Below are positions 44,552 through 52,170 of a stretch of DNA of 57,867 nucleotides, one piece after another; position 1 is the stretch's first letter; every line of letters begins with the position of its first letter. Source of the stretch: an uncultured Bacteroidota bacterium (GTDB lineage: Bacteria > Bacteroidota > Bacteroidia > Chitinophagales > Chitinophagaceae). The translations under genes and the position numbers were made by a program. Under the pieces are notes generated by a model. The model was not told the origin of the DNA, ran no database searches, and worked only from the letters and a program-made list of their open reading frames with translations. Location of the stretch: contig CAIMDZ010000212.1 of NCBI GenBank assembly GCA_903839875.1, forward strand, positions 1 to 57,867. Reading direction: 5' to 3'.

Positions 44552-45523
44552 TTACTCCAAAATCAAATTACTATTATTAAATGTCAGCCCGCAGTCGTCT
44601 TTATTGTTGTTACAATCGGTATGAAATATACCTGCTGTAATATCGCCCTTTTTCTGCCCGGTAATATAACTGAAAAATTCCTGTGCCGTGGCGGGTTTTG
44701 AGTCTGCGTTCAGCACTATTGTTTCACCGGTACTTACTCTTTTTATAGTTATTTCCTCGACAGTGGTACTACAGCTATGTTTTAACCGGTCGAACGCTTT
44801 GTAGCGTAGCTGACCGGATTCATCTGGTTCCAGCACGCTGCAGGTTGAAATATCTTCGGTTGTTCCATTGGGGCATTTAACTGTTTGTTTGATGCATATT
44901 TCAATAGGGCAGGGAGTATTATTACAAATAAAATCCTTGGTCCTGTCGTATCTAAATATACCCGGTGTATAGTTATGTTTAAGAAATTTGTTCTTTGTAT
45001 TAAACGCCATTGCCCTGTGTGTAACTATTTGTGTCCTGGTTGCATTGTTTATGTTAGCCGTCTTTTCCTGACTTACCACTACAGGGGTAACCGCAACTTG
45101 CTCTAGCTTAGGTGTATCCTTTGTGGATAATTGCTGGTTTGCTGGCGCCGGTTGAGTTTGCTGTACTACCTGCACTTTTGGCTCTTCCCTGTTTGCGATG
45201 AACCAGGCCACCAAACTACCTCCTGCCAAAAGCAGTACTGCCGCTGCTATTTTCGCCCACCTGTAAACAACAGGGGCGGGTAGGGTGCGCCGGGGTTGGT
45301 TGGTACGCTGTTTGAACCTTGCCCATGCTTCATCTGTATCAATAGTACCTGTTGCTGCTATTTTACCGCTTTCTTCCCATACCAGCCTCAGATGATCAAA
45401 GCGGGTTTTATTCGCATCGCTTGCATCTATCCACTGGCTTACCTGTTTTTGCTCTGCCTCCGAAGTCTCGTTCAGCAGGTATTTTACCAGTAAGTCCTCC
45501 GCAATATTCCCGTTCTTTTTCAC
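44552..45523 (-). CDS. Anti-sigma factor, FecR-like N-terminus with an unusual Cys-rich periplasmic part
   Basis: The 323-residue protein begins like FecR-type anti-sigma factors (EDLLVKYLLNETSEAEQKQV, RLVWEESG, then DTDEAWARFKQRT), followed by one membrane helix (IAAAVLLLAGGSLVAWFIA). The periplasmic half lacks the usual FecR domain; instead it carries about eight Cys (FICNNTPCPIEICI, VKCPNG, STCSV, HSC, DCNNNKDDC). It overlaps the sigma gene by four bases, so it should bind and hold that sigma factor until a periplasmic signal arrives. Confidence 0.8.
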   Translation of the reverse strand: MKKNGNIAEDLLVKYLLNETSEAEQKQVSQWIDASDANKTRFDHLRLVWEESGKIAATGTIDTDEAWARFKQRTNQPRRTLPAPVVYRWAKIAAAVLLLAGGSLVAWFIANREEPKVQVVQQTQPAPANQQLSTKDTPKLEQVAVTPVVVSQEKTANINNATRTQIVTHRAMAFNTKNKFLKHNYTPGIFRYDRTKDFICNNTPCPIEICIKQTVKCPNGTTEDISTCSVLEPDESGQLRYKAFDRLKHSCSTTVEEITIKRVSTGETIVLNADSKPATAQEFFSYITGQKKGDITAGIFHTDCNNNKDDCGLTFNNSNLILE

Positions 45524-46095
45524 TTGATCAGATTTTTGCAGGTTAACAATAGTATCAATACAGGTAAATATTCCACAAGTTTTATTCGTAATGTTTTTAA
45601 TGCTTTGCCCATCTGGTTCTCCACCGTCTTTACCGAAATCCCCAGCTTATCAGCTATTACCCGGTACTTCAGTCCATCAAACCGGCTTAGCTGGAAGATG
45701 GTGCGGCATTGCTCGGGCAGTTCTTTTATCGCCTCATCTATTTTCGTCCTCAGTTCTTTCAGCGTTAGGTTATCGGTTGCGTCATGATCCGCATTGTTGC
45801 GGGTGGCGTGGTGGTGATAACCCTCTTTTACCTTTATATGTTTTAAATAATTCAGGCTCTCGTAATACACCGACCTGTACAAATAAGCCGTCACCGATGT
45901 CTCTATTTCTATCTTCTCTTTCCGCTCCCACAACTTAAAGAACACATTCTGCACCATTTCCTCGGCAGCTATATCATCCCTGAGTATGGTAAATGCATAG
46001 GCATGAAGGCTCTTGAAGTGTGCTTTGAACACATTTTCAAAAAGGGCCGCACTGTCGGCATTTACTCGGTTTATGCCGGCCGTATCATTGTCCAT
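45520..46095 (-). CDS. ECF-type RNA polymerase sigma factor
   Basis: The 191-residue protein has sigma region 2 (FKSLHAYAFTILRDDIAAEE, VQNVFFKLWERKEKI) and region 4 (IKELPEQCRTIFQLSRFDGL, GISVKTVENQMGKALKTLR), the Bacteroides expansion-type ECF pattern. The frame opens at TTG 46140; ATG 46095 is preferred because TAAAGATA (TATCTTTA on the minus strand) at 46119-46126 looks like its -7 box. It ends in hydrophobic residues (LPVLILLLTC). Confidence 0.9.
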   Translation of the reverse strand: MDNDTAGINRVNADSAALFENVFKAHFKSLHAYAFTILRDDIAAEEMVQNVFFKLWERKEKIEIETSVTAYLYRSVYYESLNYLKHIKVKEGYHHHATRNNADHDATDNLTLKELRTKIDEAIKELPEQCRTIFQLSRFDGLKYRVIADKLGISVKTVENQMGKALKTLRIKLVEYLPVLILLLTCKNLIK

Positions 46096-46440
46096 CAGCA
46101 AATTTGGATATCCAGGGTTAAAGATAATAGCTTCAGCCAATTCTATTACGTTTATAGTAAGACAACACAGCTTTTAAATACCCCTATGCCGGGAAATGTT
46201 AAAAGGTTGATAAGTTGAAAATTTCCCTTTTCCCTAAATTTACCTATTAATTTCAAACAGTAATTTATGAAACGACCATGCCTATTATAGTCATAAGTTG
46301 TAAGTCGTAAGTAGTAAGTGGCTGTTGGTTCAAATTTTTGTTTTATATCATTTTTCAACATTCGGGATGAAGGCATTGTCCCTTTTTTCCCGTCTGTTCA
46401 GCCTGCCTATCAGCAGTCAGGCCGGGCAGGCATTGTCGCA

Positions 46441-46511
46441 TTTTCTCATTTTTTCTGCTATAACTTATTGATAATCAGTAGTGGCATTGTCGTATATTGT
46501 CGTACTATTGT
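46441..46511 (+). repeat. Direct repeat, copy 1 (71 bp)
   Basis: TTTTCTCATTTTTTCTGCTA ... GTGGCATTGTCGTATATTGT is repeated exactly 160 bases later with three changes by eye. Confidence 0.8.
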
Positions 46512-46513
46512 TA

Positions 46514-46549
46514 CCCTCACGCCAGCCCTCTCCAAAAGAGAGGGAGGTG
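46514..46549. repeat. CCCTCTCCAAAAGAGAGGG repeat
   Basis: A 7-bp-stem member of the CCCC...GGGG spacer family lying between the two direct-repeat copies. Confidence 0.5.
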
Positions 46550-46600
46550 TTACGTAGGTGCGAGACAGCAAATGGTATTGTCCTTTTTTTCTTTGTCGTG

Positions 46601-46671
46601 TTTTCTCGTTTTTTCTGCTACAACTTATTGATAATCAGTAGTGGCATTGTCGTATATTGTCGTACTGTTGT
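46601..46671 (+). repeat. Direct repeat, copy 2 (71 bp)
   Basis: The second copy of 46441-46511; it ends in three ATTGTCGTA-type motifs (TTGTCGTATATTGTCGTACT, GTTGTCGTATT). Confidence 0.8.
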
Positions 46672-46689
46672 CGTATTAGTATAGTCGAA

Positions 46690-46924
46690 AACCTGCCTGT
46701 CTGCAGCTACCCTGTACACATATATTATTATATTATCATTTTACGGATTGTTTTCCATCGCGAACTTGCCTACCGGCAGGCAGGTTGGGTAGCCCCGAAG
46801 GGGCACAACGGCATTATTACATCTAAAACTACTATCAGGTAGCCTCGCTGAGGCATTCCATCCCGATAGCTATCTGGATCCTACAAATACATGTGTGTAC
46901 AGGGTAGCTGCCAGCAGACAGGTT
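46690..46924. mobile_element. 235-bp MITE-like element, copy 1
   Basis: It starts AACCTGCCTGTCTGCAGCTA and ends with the imperfect complement, giving inverted ends of about 34 bp (core CAGCTACCCTGTACACA). Inside lie a CTACCGGCAGGCAGG module and hairpins GCCCCGAAGGGGC, GCCTCGCTGAGGC and TCCCGATAGCTATCTGGA. It has the same length as copy 2 at 50130-50364, with roughly 18 mismatches and no indels by eye. There is no coding capacity. Confidence 0.8.
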
Positions 46925-47526
46925 TGCGAGAAAATTATGATGAGTACAGGATGCTTTTTCATATGGTTGTTATCTGACCTGCGCGAGTGGGGCGGACACA
47001 TGGGTACCGCCCCTACAATTATCGGTACCGGACCGACGAAAACATCAAATTATGTTATTTATAATTCATAGCTGTAGTTGTTTTGTAATATTTTCTGGTA
47101 TAAAAATAATTTGCAGGTTCAGTAACTTTTCATTGATATTCAATCATTTGCATTTCAAACAATTTCCGGTTTTTTTCCGGTTGCTTCCGGAATCGGAAGA
47201 GAGACATGAAGTTGGGTTATATATACCATAAAACAATAAAGTGACTTCGCAGGAGAATATATCTTCAACAGCATCCTTTTGCTTTAGGCTTTCTTGGCTG
47301 CAGGGTGTACAAATGTAATAAACAAATTTTAATTTACCAAATATAACTTACATGATAGTACAGTTTTGAGCCTATGACAGAATGTTTTCTTGGTGGTAAG
47401 TGATTGAGGGGTATTTGTTTAGGTATTATGAGGTAGGGGAAAAAGTGGAAGTACTTTTGTCTGAACCGCTGATTAAGTTGATTTTTTTGATTTCGCTGAA
47501 TCTTTTGTAACAACATATCATCTCCC

Positions 47527-47544
47527 TCCCGATAGCCATCGGGA
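47527..47544. repeat. TCCCGATAGCCATCGGGA palindrome
   Basis: One of two identical copies 156 bases apart (the other at 47683-47700); near-perfect palindrome. Confidence 0.65.
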
Positions 47545-47682
47545 TTGGGTGAAAGCTTATAGAAGCCCGACGATTACCCACAACCACACGCACCCCGTTA
47601 GGCGGTGCAACTTACTCGCGAGTGAGGCCTTTGATGGGACAGAGCACTTAACGAAACACCCGTCTGACACCTTCCAACGCAT

Positions 47683-47700
47683 CCCGATAGCCATCGGGAC
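47683..47700. repeat. TCCCGATAGCCATCGGGA palindrome
   Basis: Identical to 47527-47544. Confidence 0.65.
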
Positions 47701-47937
47701 TATGCACAATGTGTACTGACGGGGTTTCTACCAGTTCAGCATCAGTTCCCTGGTTGCCGCCGAGTCCATCAAGTATGCCTTCTAATTCTATGGCAGTTGA
47801 ATAAGATGAGACATCGGCGGGGACATCTTATATTTCAACTTGAGCGCTTGAAAAATAAAAGGAAACCCGTCGGGGACGGAGAAGATGGATGACCCGCCGA
47901 GGACACGATGAGGGACCAAACTGATCAGAACACCCTA

Positions 47938-48033
47938 ATACGACAATATACGACAATGATACGACATTTGGATATTTGTAATAAAGCTGCCAGTAAAGCA
48001 TTTCAACCCCATTTATAATATGAGTTATCCACA
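47938..48033 (+). repeat. Iteron/DnaA-box repeat interrupted by an intron fragment
   Basis: ATACGACAATATACGACAAT and GATACGACATTT give three iteron-like motifs, followed by TAAAGCATTTCAACCCCATT and ATGAGTTATCCACA. It matches 28468-28558; the match stops exactly where the group II intron sequence begins. Confidence 0.75.
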
Positions 48034-48525
48034 GTGTGTCACGAACTGCGCAGAGTTATGAACTGCAAGATGCTATGTAAATGATGGAGGAAGCCCCTCC
48101 GGAATCGCTGTTCATGCAGAGGTTTCAAACTACCGTAAGGTGCTGTACACAAAAGGTATGGTATTAAACGTTTACGGAAAAAGCCTCATAAAGAGGTCAG
48201 GTAAGGATTAAGAAGGTGAACGCAAGTGAATCACTAATGAGGCGTCGTAAGCTCGAGTTGATGTCAAAACTGAGTTCCTGTGGAAACTCGTTAAGAACGA
48301 AAGGGAAACGTGATTAATGCTTTCATGACATCCGGCGTATAAGTGGCGCGATCTTAATCCGGGCGTTTACATGGAACGTGAGAATCTTCGTATCCGATGC
48401 TAAGGGAAAAGGTACAAGTGGCGACCCCACAAGACTGAAATACCAATGCGGATTCAAGGGGCGGATGTACCCGTGGTACCGTTGAATATCTTGTAATGGG
48501 ATAGGAGGGAAGGGGTACAATTTCT
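48034..48525 (+). ncRNA. Truncated group II intron (5' part, domain I)
   Basis: The 5' boundary GTGTGTCACGAACTGCGCAG fits the GUGYG consensus and is set by comparison with the uninterrupted repeat at 28468-28558. Recognisable conserved stretches include CACTAATGAGGCGTCGTAAG, GAACGAAAGGGAAACGTGAT, ACATGGAACGTGAGAATCTT and GGATGTACCCGTGGTACC, which I recall from domain I and the stretch before the intron ORF of bacterial group II introns. No reverse transcriptase, domain V or domain VI follows, so it cannot splice or move by itself. Confidence 0.72.
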
Positions 48526-48614
48526 GCAATGTGATAGCGGTTTATTGTTAGCGGTTTGATGATACATAGTATTGTTTTAAGCCCAATAGTTGTAAGCCCT
48601 GAATTTAGATTTTC

Positions 48615-48980
48615 TTATATCGAGTCAAACTTGATCTTATCAATTTCCCGTTCTTTCAGAACAAATTTTTTTCTGCCACGGTTTAGATAATTTGTTCCGC
48701 CTAAAAAAATCAGAAATAACAGGAATAAAGCAGGAAAATATAAAAGAGCTAAAACAGGGAATAACGAATATTCAATGCCCCACAAGATCTTCAGTGATTT
48801 TGTTGCAATCTTGGAAGTGAAAATTTCAATTAGTACAAGAATAAGGAAGGCTGCCTCAATAATGGTTGCCGACAATAATACTATCTCTGAATAAGGCCAA
48901 TGCTGAATTCTAAATAATGTGCCTATAGTGAATAATGATAAACCAAAATAAAAAGGTATATGTATGTAGCGTATTTTCAC
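48615..48980 (-). CDS. GldL-N-like membrane protein
   Basis: The 121-residue product has about four membrane helices. The segment YFGLSLFTIGTLFRIQHWPY followed by a Glu-containing helix (ATIIEAAFLILVLIEIF) resembles the N-terminal membrane domain of the gliding motor protein GldL, which also has a K/RxxHWP turn. The rest of GldL is absent and no gld genes are near, so it is a stand-alone relative of unknown role. The frame opens at 49031 inside a palindrome; GTG 48980 fits the domain start better. Confidence 0.65.
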   Translation of the reverse strand: MKIRYIHIPFYFGLSLFTIGTLFRIQHWPYSEIVLLSATIIEAAFLILVLIEIFTSKIATKSLKILWGIEYSLFPVLALLYFPALFLLFLIFLGGTNYLNRGRKKFVLKEREIDKIKFDSI

Positions 48981-49033
48981 GAAATCTGGTTTCAATAAAT
49001 GAGTACTATGAATTAACACCTCCCGGAACAAGG

Positions 49034-49052
49034 TCCCGATCTTCTATCGGGA
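49034..49052. repeat. TCCCGATCTTCTATCGGGA palindrome
   Basis: A variant of the family; followed on the plus strand by GGGCCG and T8, so it could also stop plus-strand transcription. Confidence 0.55.
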
Positions 49053-49064
49053 GGGCCGTTTTTT

Positions 49065-49991
49065 TTACTCCAACTCTCTCTTACCCGATAACAGATATAT
49101 CACCGCCATGCGGATAGCTACGCCATTCTGCACCTGTTCAAGGATAATAGATTGTTTGGAATCAGCCACATCCGAATTGATTTCCACGCCACGGTTTATG
49201 GGGCCGGGGTGCATGATCACTATGTCGCGCTTCAGGCTGTCGAGCATTTGCTTGTTTACGCCATAGTAGATGGCATATTCACGCAGGGTAGAGAAAAGGG
49301 GTTTGTGCTGGCGCTCCAGTTGAATGCGGAGCACATTGGCTACATCGCACCATTCCAGCGCCTTCTTTACATTGTATTCCACTCTTACACCCAGCGACGC
49401 AATATGCTTAGGAATAAGGGTAGGAGGGCCGGAAACAGTAACCTCGGCGCCTAGTTTGGCAAGACAAAAGATATTACTCAGCGCCACCCGGCTATGCATA
49501 ATGTCGCCAATGATGGTAACACGCTTGCCCTTGAGGTCGCCTAATTTTTCCCGCATGGAGAAGGCATCCAGCAGGGCCTGTGTAGGATGTTCGTTGGTGC
49601 CGTCACCGGCGTTGATGATGCTGGCATCAATATGATTGGCAAGAAACCATGGCGCGCCGCTTGCCGAGTGCCGCATTACAACCATGTCCACCTTCATAGC
49701 CAGTATGTTGTTCACCGTATCTATCAGGGTTTCACCTTTTGATACCGATGAACCTGATGCAGAGAAGTTCACCACATCAGCGCCAAGGCGTTTTTCAGCA
49801 AGTTCAAATGAAAGACGGGTGCGGGTAGAGTTCTCGAAAAAAATATTGGCAACAGTGGTATCGCGGAGGGTGGGTACTTTCTTAATAGGCCGCTGCAAAA
49901 CCTTTTTAAAATTATCAGCGGTTTGAAATATCTGCTCTATATCCTGCAGGTTCAGTTCCTTTATTCCGAGCAGATGTTTTACAGAAAGCAT
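49065..49991 (-). CDS. pyrB: Aspartate carbamoyltransferase catalytic subunit
   Basis: The 308-residue enzyme joins carbamoyl phosphate and aspartate, the first committed step of pyrimidine synthesis. Motifs: FENSTRTRLSFELAEKRLGA (carbamoyl-phosphate site), the SGSSVSKGET loop, DGTNEHPTQALLDAF and MHPGPINRGVEI. pyrI is not adjacent. It lies downstream of pyrR on the same strand, but a 235-bp element and low-complexity repeats separate the two by 450 bases. Confidence 0.97.
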   Translation of the reverse strand: MLSVKHLLGIKELNLQDIEQIFQTADNFKKVLQRPIKKVPTLRDTTVANIFFENSTRTRLSFELAEKRLGADVVNFSASGSSVSKGETLIDTVNNILAMKVDMVVMRHSASGAPWFLANHIDASIINAGDGTNEHPTQALLDAFSMREKLGDLKGKRVTIIGDIMHSRVALSNIFCLAKLGAEVTVSGPPTLIPKHIASLGVRVEYNVKKALEWCDVANVLRIQLERQHKPLFSTLREYAIYYGVNKQMLDSLKRDIVIMHPGPINRGVEINSDVADSKQSIILEQVQNGVAIRMAVIYLLSGKRELE

Positions 49992-50129
49992 TTTTTAAAA
50001 AGTAAAAGTAAAAAAATAAAAACTCAAAACAAAAAATCTCATTTTAACATACAAACCAAACAATCCAAATCACAATCCTAATTCCTAATTCCAAACTACA
50101 AATTCCTAATTCTCTATCTAAACAATCCC

Positions 50130-50364
50130 AACCTGCCTGCCGTCAGCTACCCTGCACACACATCTTATTATATTATCATTTTACGGCTCATTTTCCATCG
50201 CGAACTTGCCTACCTGCAGGCAGGTTGGGTAGCCCCGAAGGGGCACGACGGCATTATTACATCTAAAACTACTAACAGGTAGCCTCGCTTAGGCATTCCA
50301 TCCCGATAGCTATCGGGATCCTACAAATACATGTGTGTATAGGGTAGCTGCCGTCAGGCAGGTT
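50130..50364. mobile_element. 235-bp MITE-like element, copy 2, between pyrR and pyrB
   Basis: It begins AACCTGCCTGCCGTCAGCTA and ends CTGCCGTCAGGCAGGTT; the inverted ends match better than in copy 1. The internal TCCCGATAGCTATCGGGA (50301-50318) is perfect here, GCCCCGAAGGGGC is kept, and GCCTCGCTTAGGC has one break. Flanks on both sides are CCTAATTCC/CCAAACTACAAATT low-complexity sequence. Confidence 0.82.
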
Positions 50365-50441
50365 ACAAACTACAAACTACAAATACCTAATTCCCAAACA
50401 ACACAATCCCAATTCCCAATTCCAAACTACAAATTCCCAAA

Positions 50442-50975
50442 CTAAACTTTATCAATGAGCACAACTTCGTCTTTTCCGTCTTTCTCGGTCCAGTTTACCA
50501 GTACTTTTTGCGTCAGTATCGTATCTACCGTCTGGCCCACATAATCAGGTTGCACAGGTAGTTCACGGCTGAAGCGACGATCAATCAGTACCAATAGCTC
50601 CACTTTCTTCGGCCTCCCGAAATCAATGAGTGCATCCAGGGCAGAACGTATGGTGCGCCCCGTATGCAGCACATCATCTATCAATATCACATTCTTGCCT
50701 TCTATGCTGAAAGAAATATTGGTATCAGATGGCACATGAATATCCCGGGTCTGCACATCATCGCGGTAAAAAGTAATATCCAGTTTGCCATATTGGATAA
50801 GGTTATTACCGATTATCTTCTTTACCATTTTCGCGATCCGGTCCGAAAGGTATATACCCCTGGGCTGAATACCGATAATAACGGTGTCCTTGAAAGAAAG
50901 ATGGTTTTCAACCAATTGGTGTGCTAACCGCTGCAGCGTAATATTTAGTTGGTCATTATTGAGCAGCGTCTTCAT
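50442..50975 (-). CDS. pyrR: PyrR bifunctional regulator / uracil phosphoribosyltransferase
   Basis: The 177-residue protein has the PRPP motif VILIDDVLHTGRTIRSALDA, the N-terminal GIQPRGIYLSDRIAKM and the DITFYRDDVQTRD hood loop of PyrR. In other bacteria PyrR binds pyr mRNA with UMP and attenuates transcription. The frame runs on upstream to 51137, but a TATCTTTG -7 box at 50982-50989 and the family N-terminus (KTLLNNDQLNITLQRLAHQL) set the start at 50975. Confidence 0.92.
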   Translation of the reverse strand: MKTLLNNDQLNITLQRLAHQLVENHLSFKDTVIIGIQPRGIYLSDRIAKMVKKIIGNNLIQYGKLDITFYRDDVQTRDIHVPSDTNISFSIEGKNVILIDDVLHTGRTIRSALDALIDFGRPKKVELLVLIDRRFSRELPVQPDYVGQTVDTILTQKVLVNWTEKDGKDEVVLIDKV

Positions 50976-50981
50976 TCGGTC

Positions 50982-50989
50982 CAAAGATA
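50982..50989 (-). promoter_or_regulatory. -7 box (TATCTTTG) of pyrR
   Basis: An exact TAnnTTTG match ending only six bases before the pyrR ATG, implying a very short or absent leader. Confidence 0.6.
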
Positions 50990-51099
50990 ATATGCAATTG
51001 TGATAATTTGCAAAATTCATGGGATTGAAAATTAAATTAAAAACAGGAAACTCCACCGAATTGAAAATGTGGTAAATTCGCCGCCGGAAAATGTGCGTT

Positions 51100-51537
51100 A
51101 TGAATATTTCAACCCTCCCCATGCAGAAAATCAACACCTTTTTTGAATCGTATTCCAGGGCGCTGGAGCTTTATGATACTAAGGGTATGGCATTTCTTTA
51201 CAATATTCCATGCACTATGGTATCAGATGATGCCACTACCGTTTTTAATGACGCGGGCAGACTCGAAGGATTCTTTAATACAGGCATTGGTTTCTACCGC
51301 CAGTTCGGGATCGCTATTGTACGGCATGAAATCTGGAGCCGTCGTGAATGGACAGGCAGGATAATTAATGTAAAGGTCAACTGGCAGTATCTCGACAGCC
51401 TTAATAATCCTATCTACAACTGCGATTACCAATACGTGCTGAAGTTGGATAAAAATAACCAATGGAAGATTGTCCTGTCAGTTTCTCTCAACGAGAAAGA
51501 AAGACTGGAGGAATGGAAGCTAAAAGTAAGAGGGTGA
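51100..51537 (+). CDS. NTF2/SnoaL-like small protein
   Basis: The 145-residue product looks like an NTF2-like fold: a leading helix (INTFFESYSRALELYDTKGM), FLYNIPCTMVSDD, helix FFNTGIGFYRQFGI and a C-terminal beta sheet (GRIINVKVNWQYLD, YVLKLDKNNQWKIVLSV). Such folds serve as small enzymes or ligand-binding domains; no substrate is evident. Starts at 51091, 51100 and 51121 are all possible. It is divergent from pyrR. Confidence 0.7.
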   Translation: MNISTLPMQKINTFFESYSRALELYDTKGMAFLYNIPCTMVSDDATTVFNDAGRLEGFFNTGIGFYRQFGIAIVRHEIWSRREWTGRIINVKVNWQYLDSLNNPIYNCDYQYVLKLDKNNQWKIVLSVSLNEKERLEEWKLKVRG

Positions 51538-51542
51538 AGTAA

Positions 51543-51581
51543 GACCTCTCCCCGGCCCTCTCCCAGGGAGAGGGAGAGGTC
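51543..51581. repeat. CCTCTCCC...GGGAGAGG inverted repeat
   Basis: Arms ACCTCTCCC and GGGAGAGGT, with an inner CCCTCTCCCAGGGAGAGGG, lie just past the stop of the NTF2-like gene; a CCCC...GGGG family member that may terminate transcription. Confidence 0.55.
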
Positions 51582-51614
51582 GAATGAGTTTGGTAAATCG
51601 CGTGGATGTTGGTA

Positions 51615-51642
51615 GCAGAGACGGAATGCATTCCGTCTCTGC
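51615..51642. repeat. 28-bp perfect palindrome
   Basis: GCAGAGACGGAATG followed by its exact complement. No loop and no T-run, so it is a possible dimeric-protein operator or cruciform rather than a terminator. Confidence 0.75.
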
Positions 51643-51743
51643 GAATGCAGGTTGATATGCAGGGCCATAAACATGCCCAGGTGACATTTGGATGGCGAAG
51701 AGCGGAGGTTTATTAATTTGGTTACAATTTGCAGGTGCTGACT

Positions 51744-52109
51744 ATGGAAAAGAAACAAACATCGTTGTATGAAAAGCTGGTCTATGTGGCCTATGGCTAT
51801 TATATTTTATTAGGCGTGTGCTGGTTTTTTCTCCGCTTATTTTATTTTGGCGTATTTGATTTCTGGGCTGTTACTACCATCCTGATTTTTGCAGCGCAAT
51901 CGTATTTCAGACAAAAGCTTACCAATCTGATAATTGGTATTCTTACACTTGGGTTGTCTGTTTACGGCACCCTCGAATTCATTACTGTTGGCGATAAAAG
52001 AGGATTCAATGTATTTGTTGATGCAATGTTGGGTGTATTTTTGATCAGCCTTATTATGTCAGGGATACTCATTTTTAGTTATACCAAACTGAGTTTTAAG
52101 GACCAATAA
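51744..52109 (+). CDS. Small membrane protein with four helices
   Basis: From ATG 51744 the 121-residue product has four hydrophobic segments (YYILLGVCWFFLRLFYFGVF, FWAVTTILIFAA, LTNLIIGILTLGLSVYG, FVDAMLGVFLISLIMSGILI) and charged ends. No family recognised. The frame also opens at 51729. Confidence 0.68.
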   Translation: MEKKQTSLYEKLVYVAYGYYILLGVCWFFLRLFYFGVFDFWAVTTILIFAAQSYFRQKLTNLIIGILTLGLSVYGTLEFITVGDKRGFNVFVDAMLGVFLISLIMSGILIFSYTKLSFKDQ

Positions 52110-52170
52110 TTATCAGATGCCCGGAAGGCGTAATGAAGGCAATTTCGTATCTTTATTAATGAATTTATTT

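Larger units (their letters stand above)
46096..48614. other. 2.5-kb gene-free repeat island
   Basis: No frame in this stretch looks like a gene. In order it contains ATTGTC-rich repeats with a 71-bp direct duplication, a 235-bp inverted-end element (46690-46924), about 600 unique bases (46925-47520) in which I see nothing, two TCCCGATAGCCATCGGGA palindromes, a DnaA-box repeat, and a group II intron fragment. Confidence 0.75.

Noticed and set aside
46152-46376. A 74-codon minus-strand frame upstream of the sigma gene
   Set aside because: Its sequence comes from AAGTnGTAAGT low-complexity repeats and has no protein-like composition.
47545-47940. Possible 3' part (domains V and VI) of the group II intron upstream of the 5' fragment
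   Set aside because: I looked for the GAGC...GAAA...GTTC domain V hairpin and did not find it; order and orientation would also be wrong.
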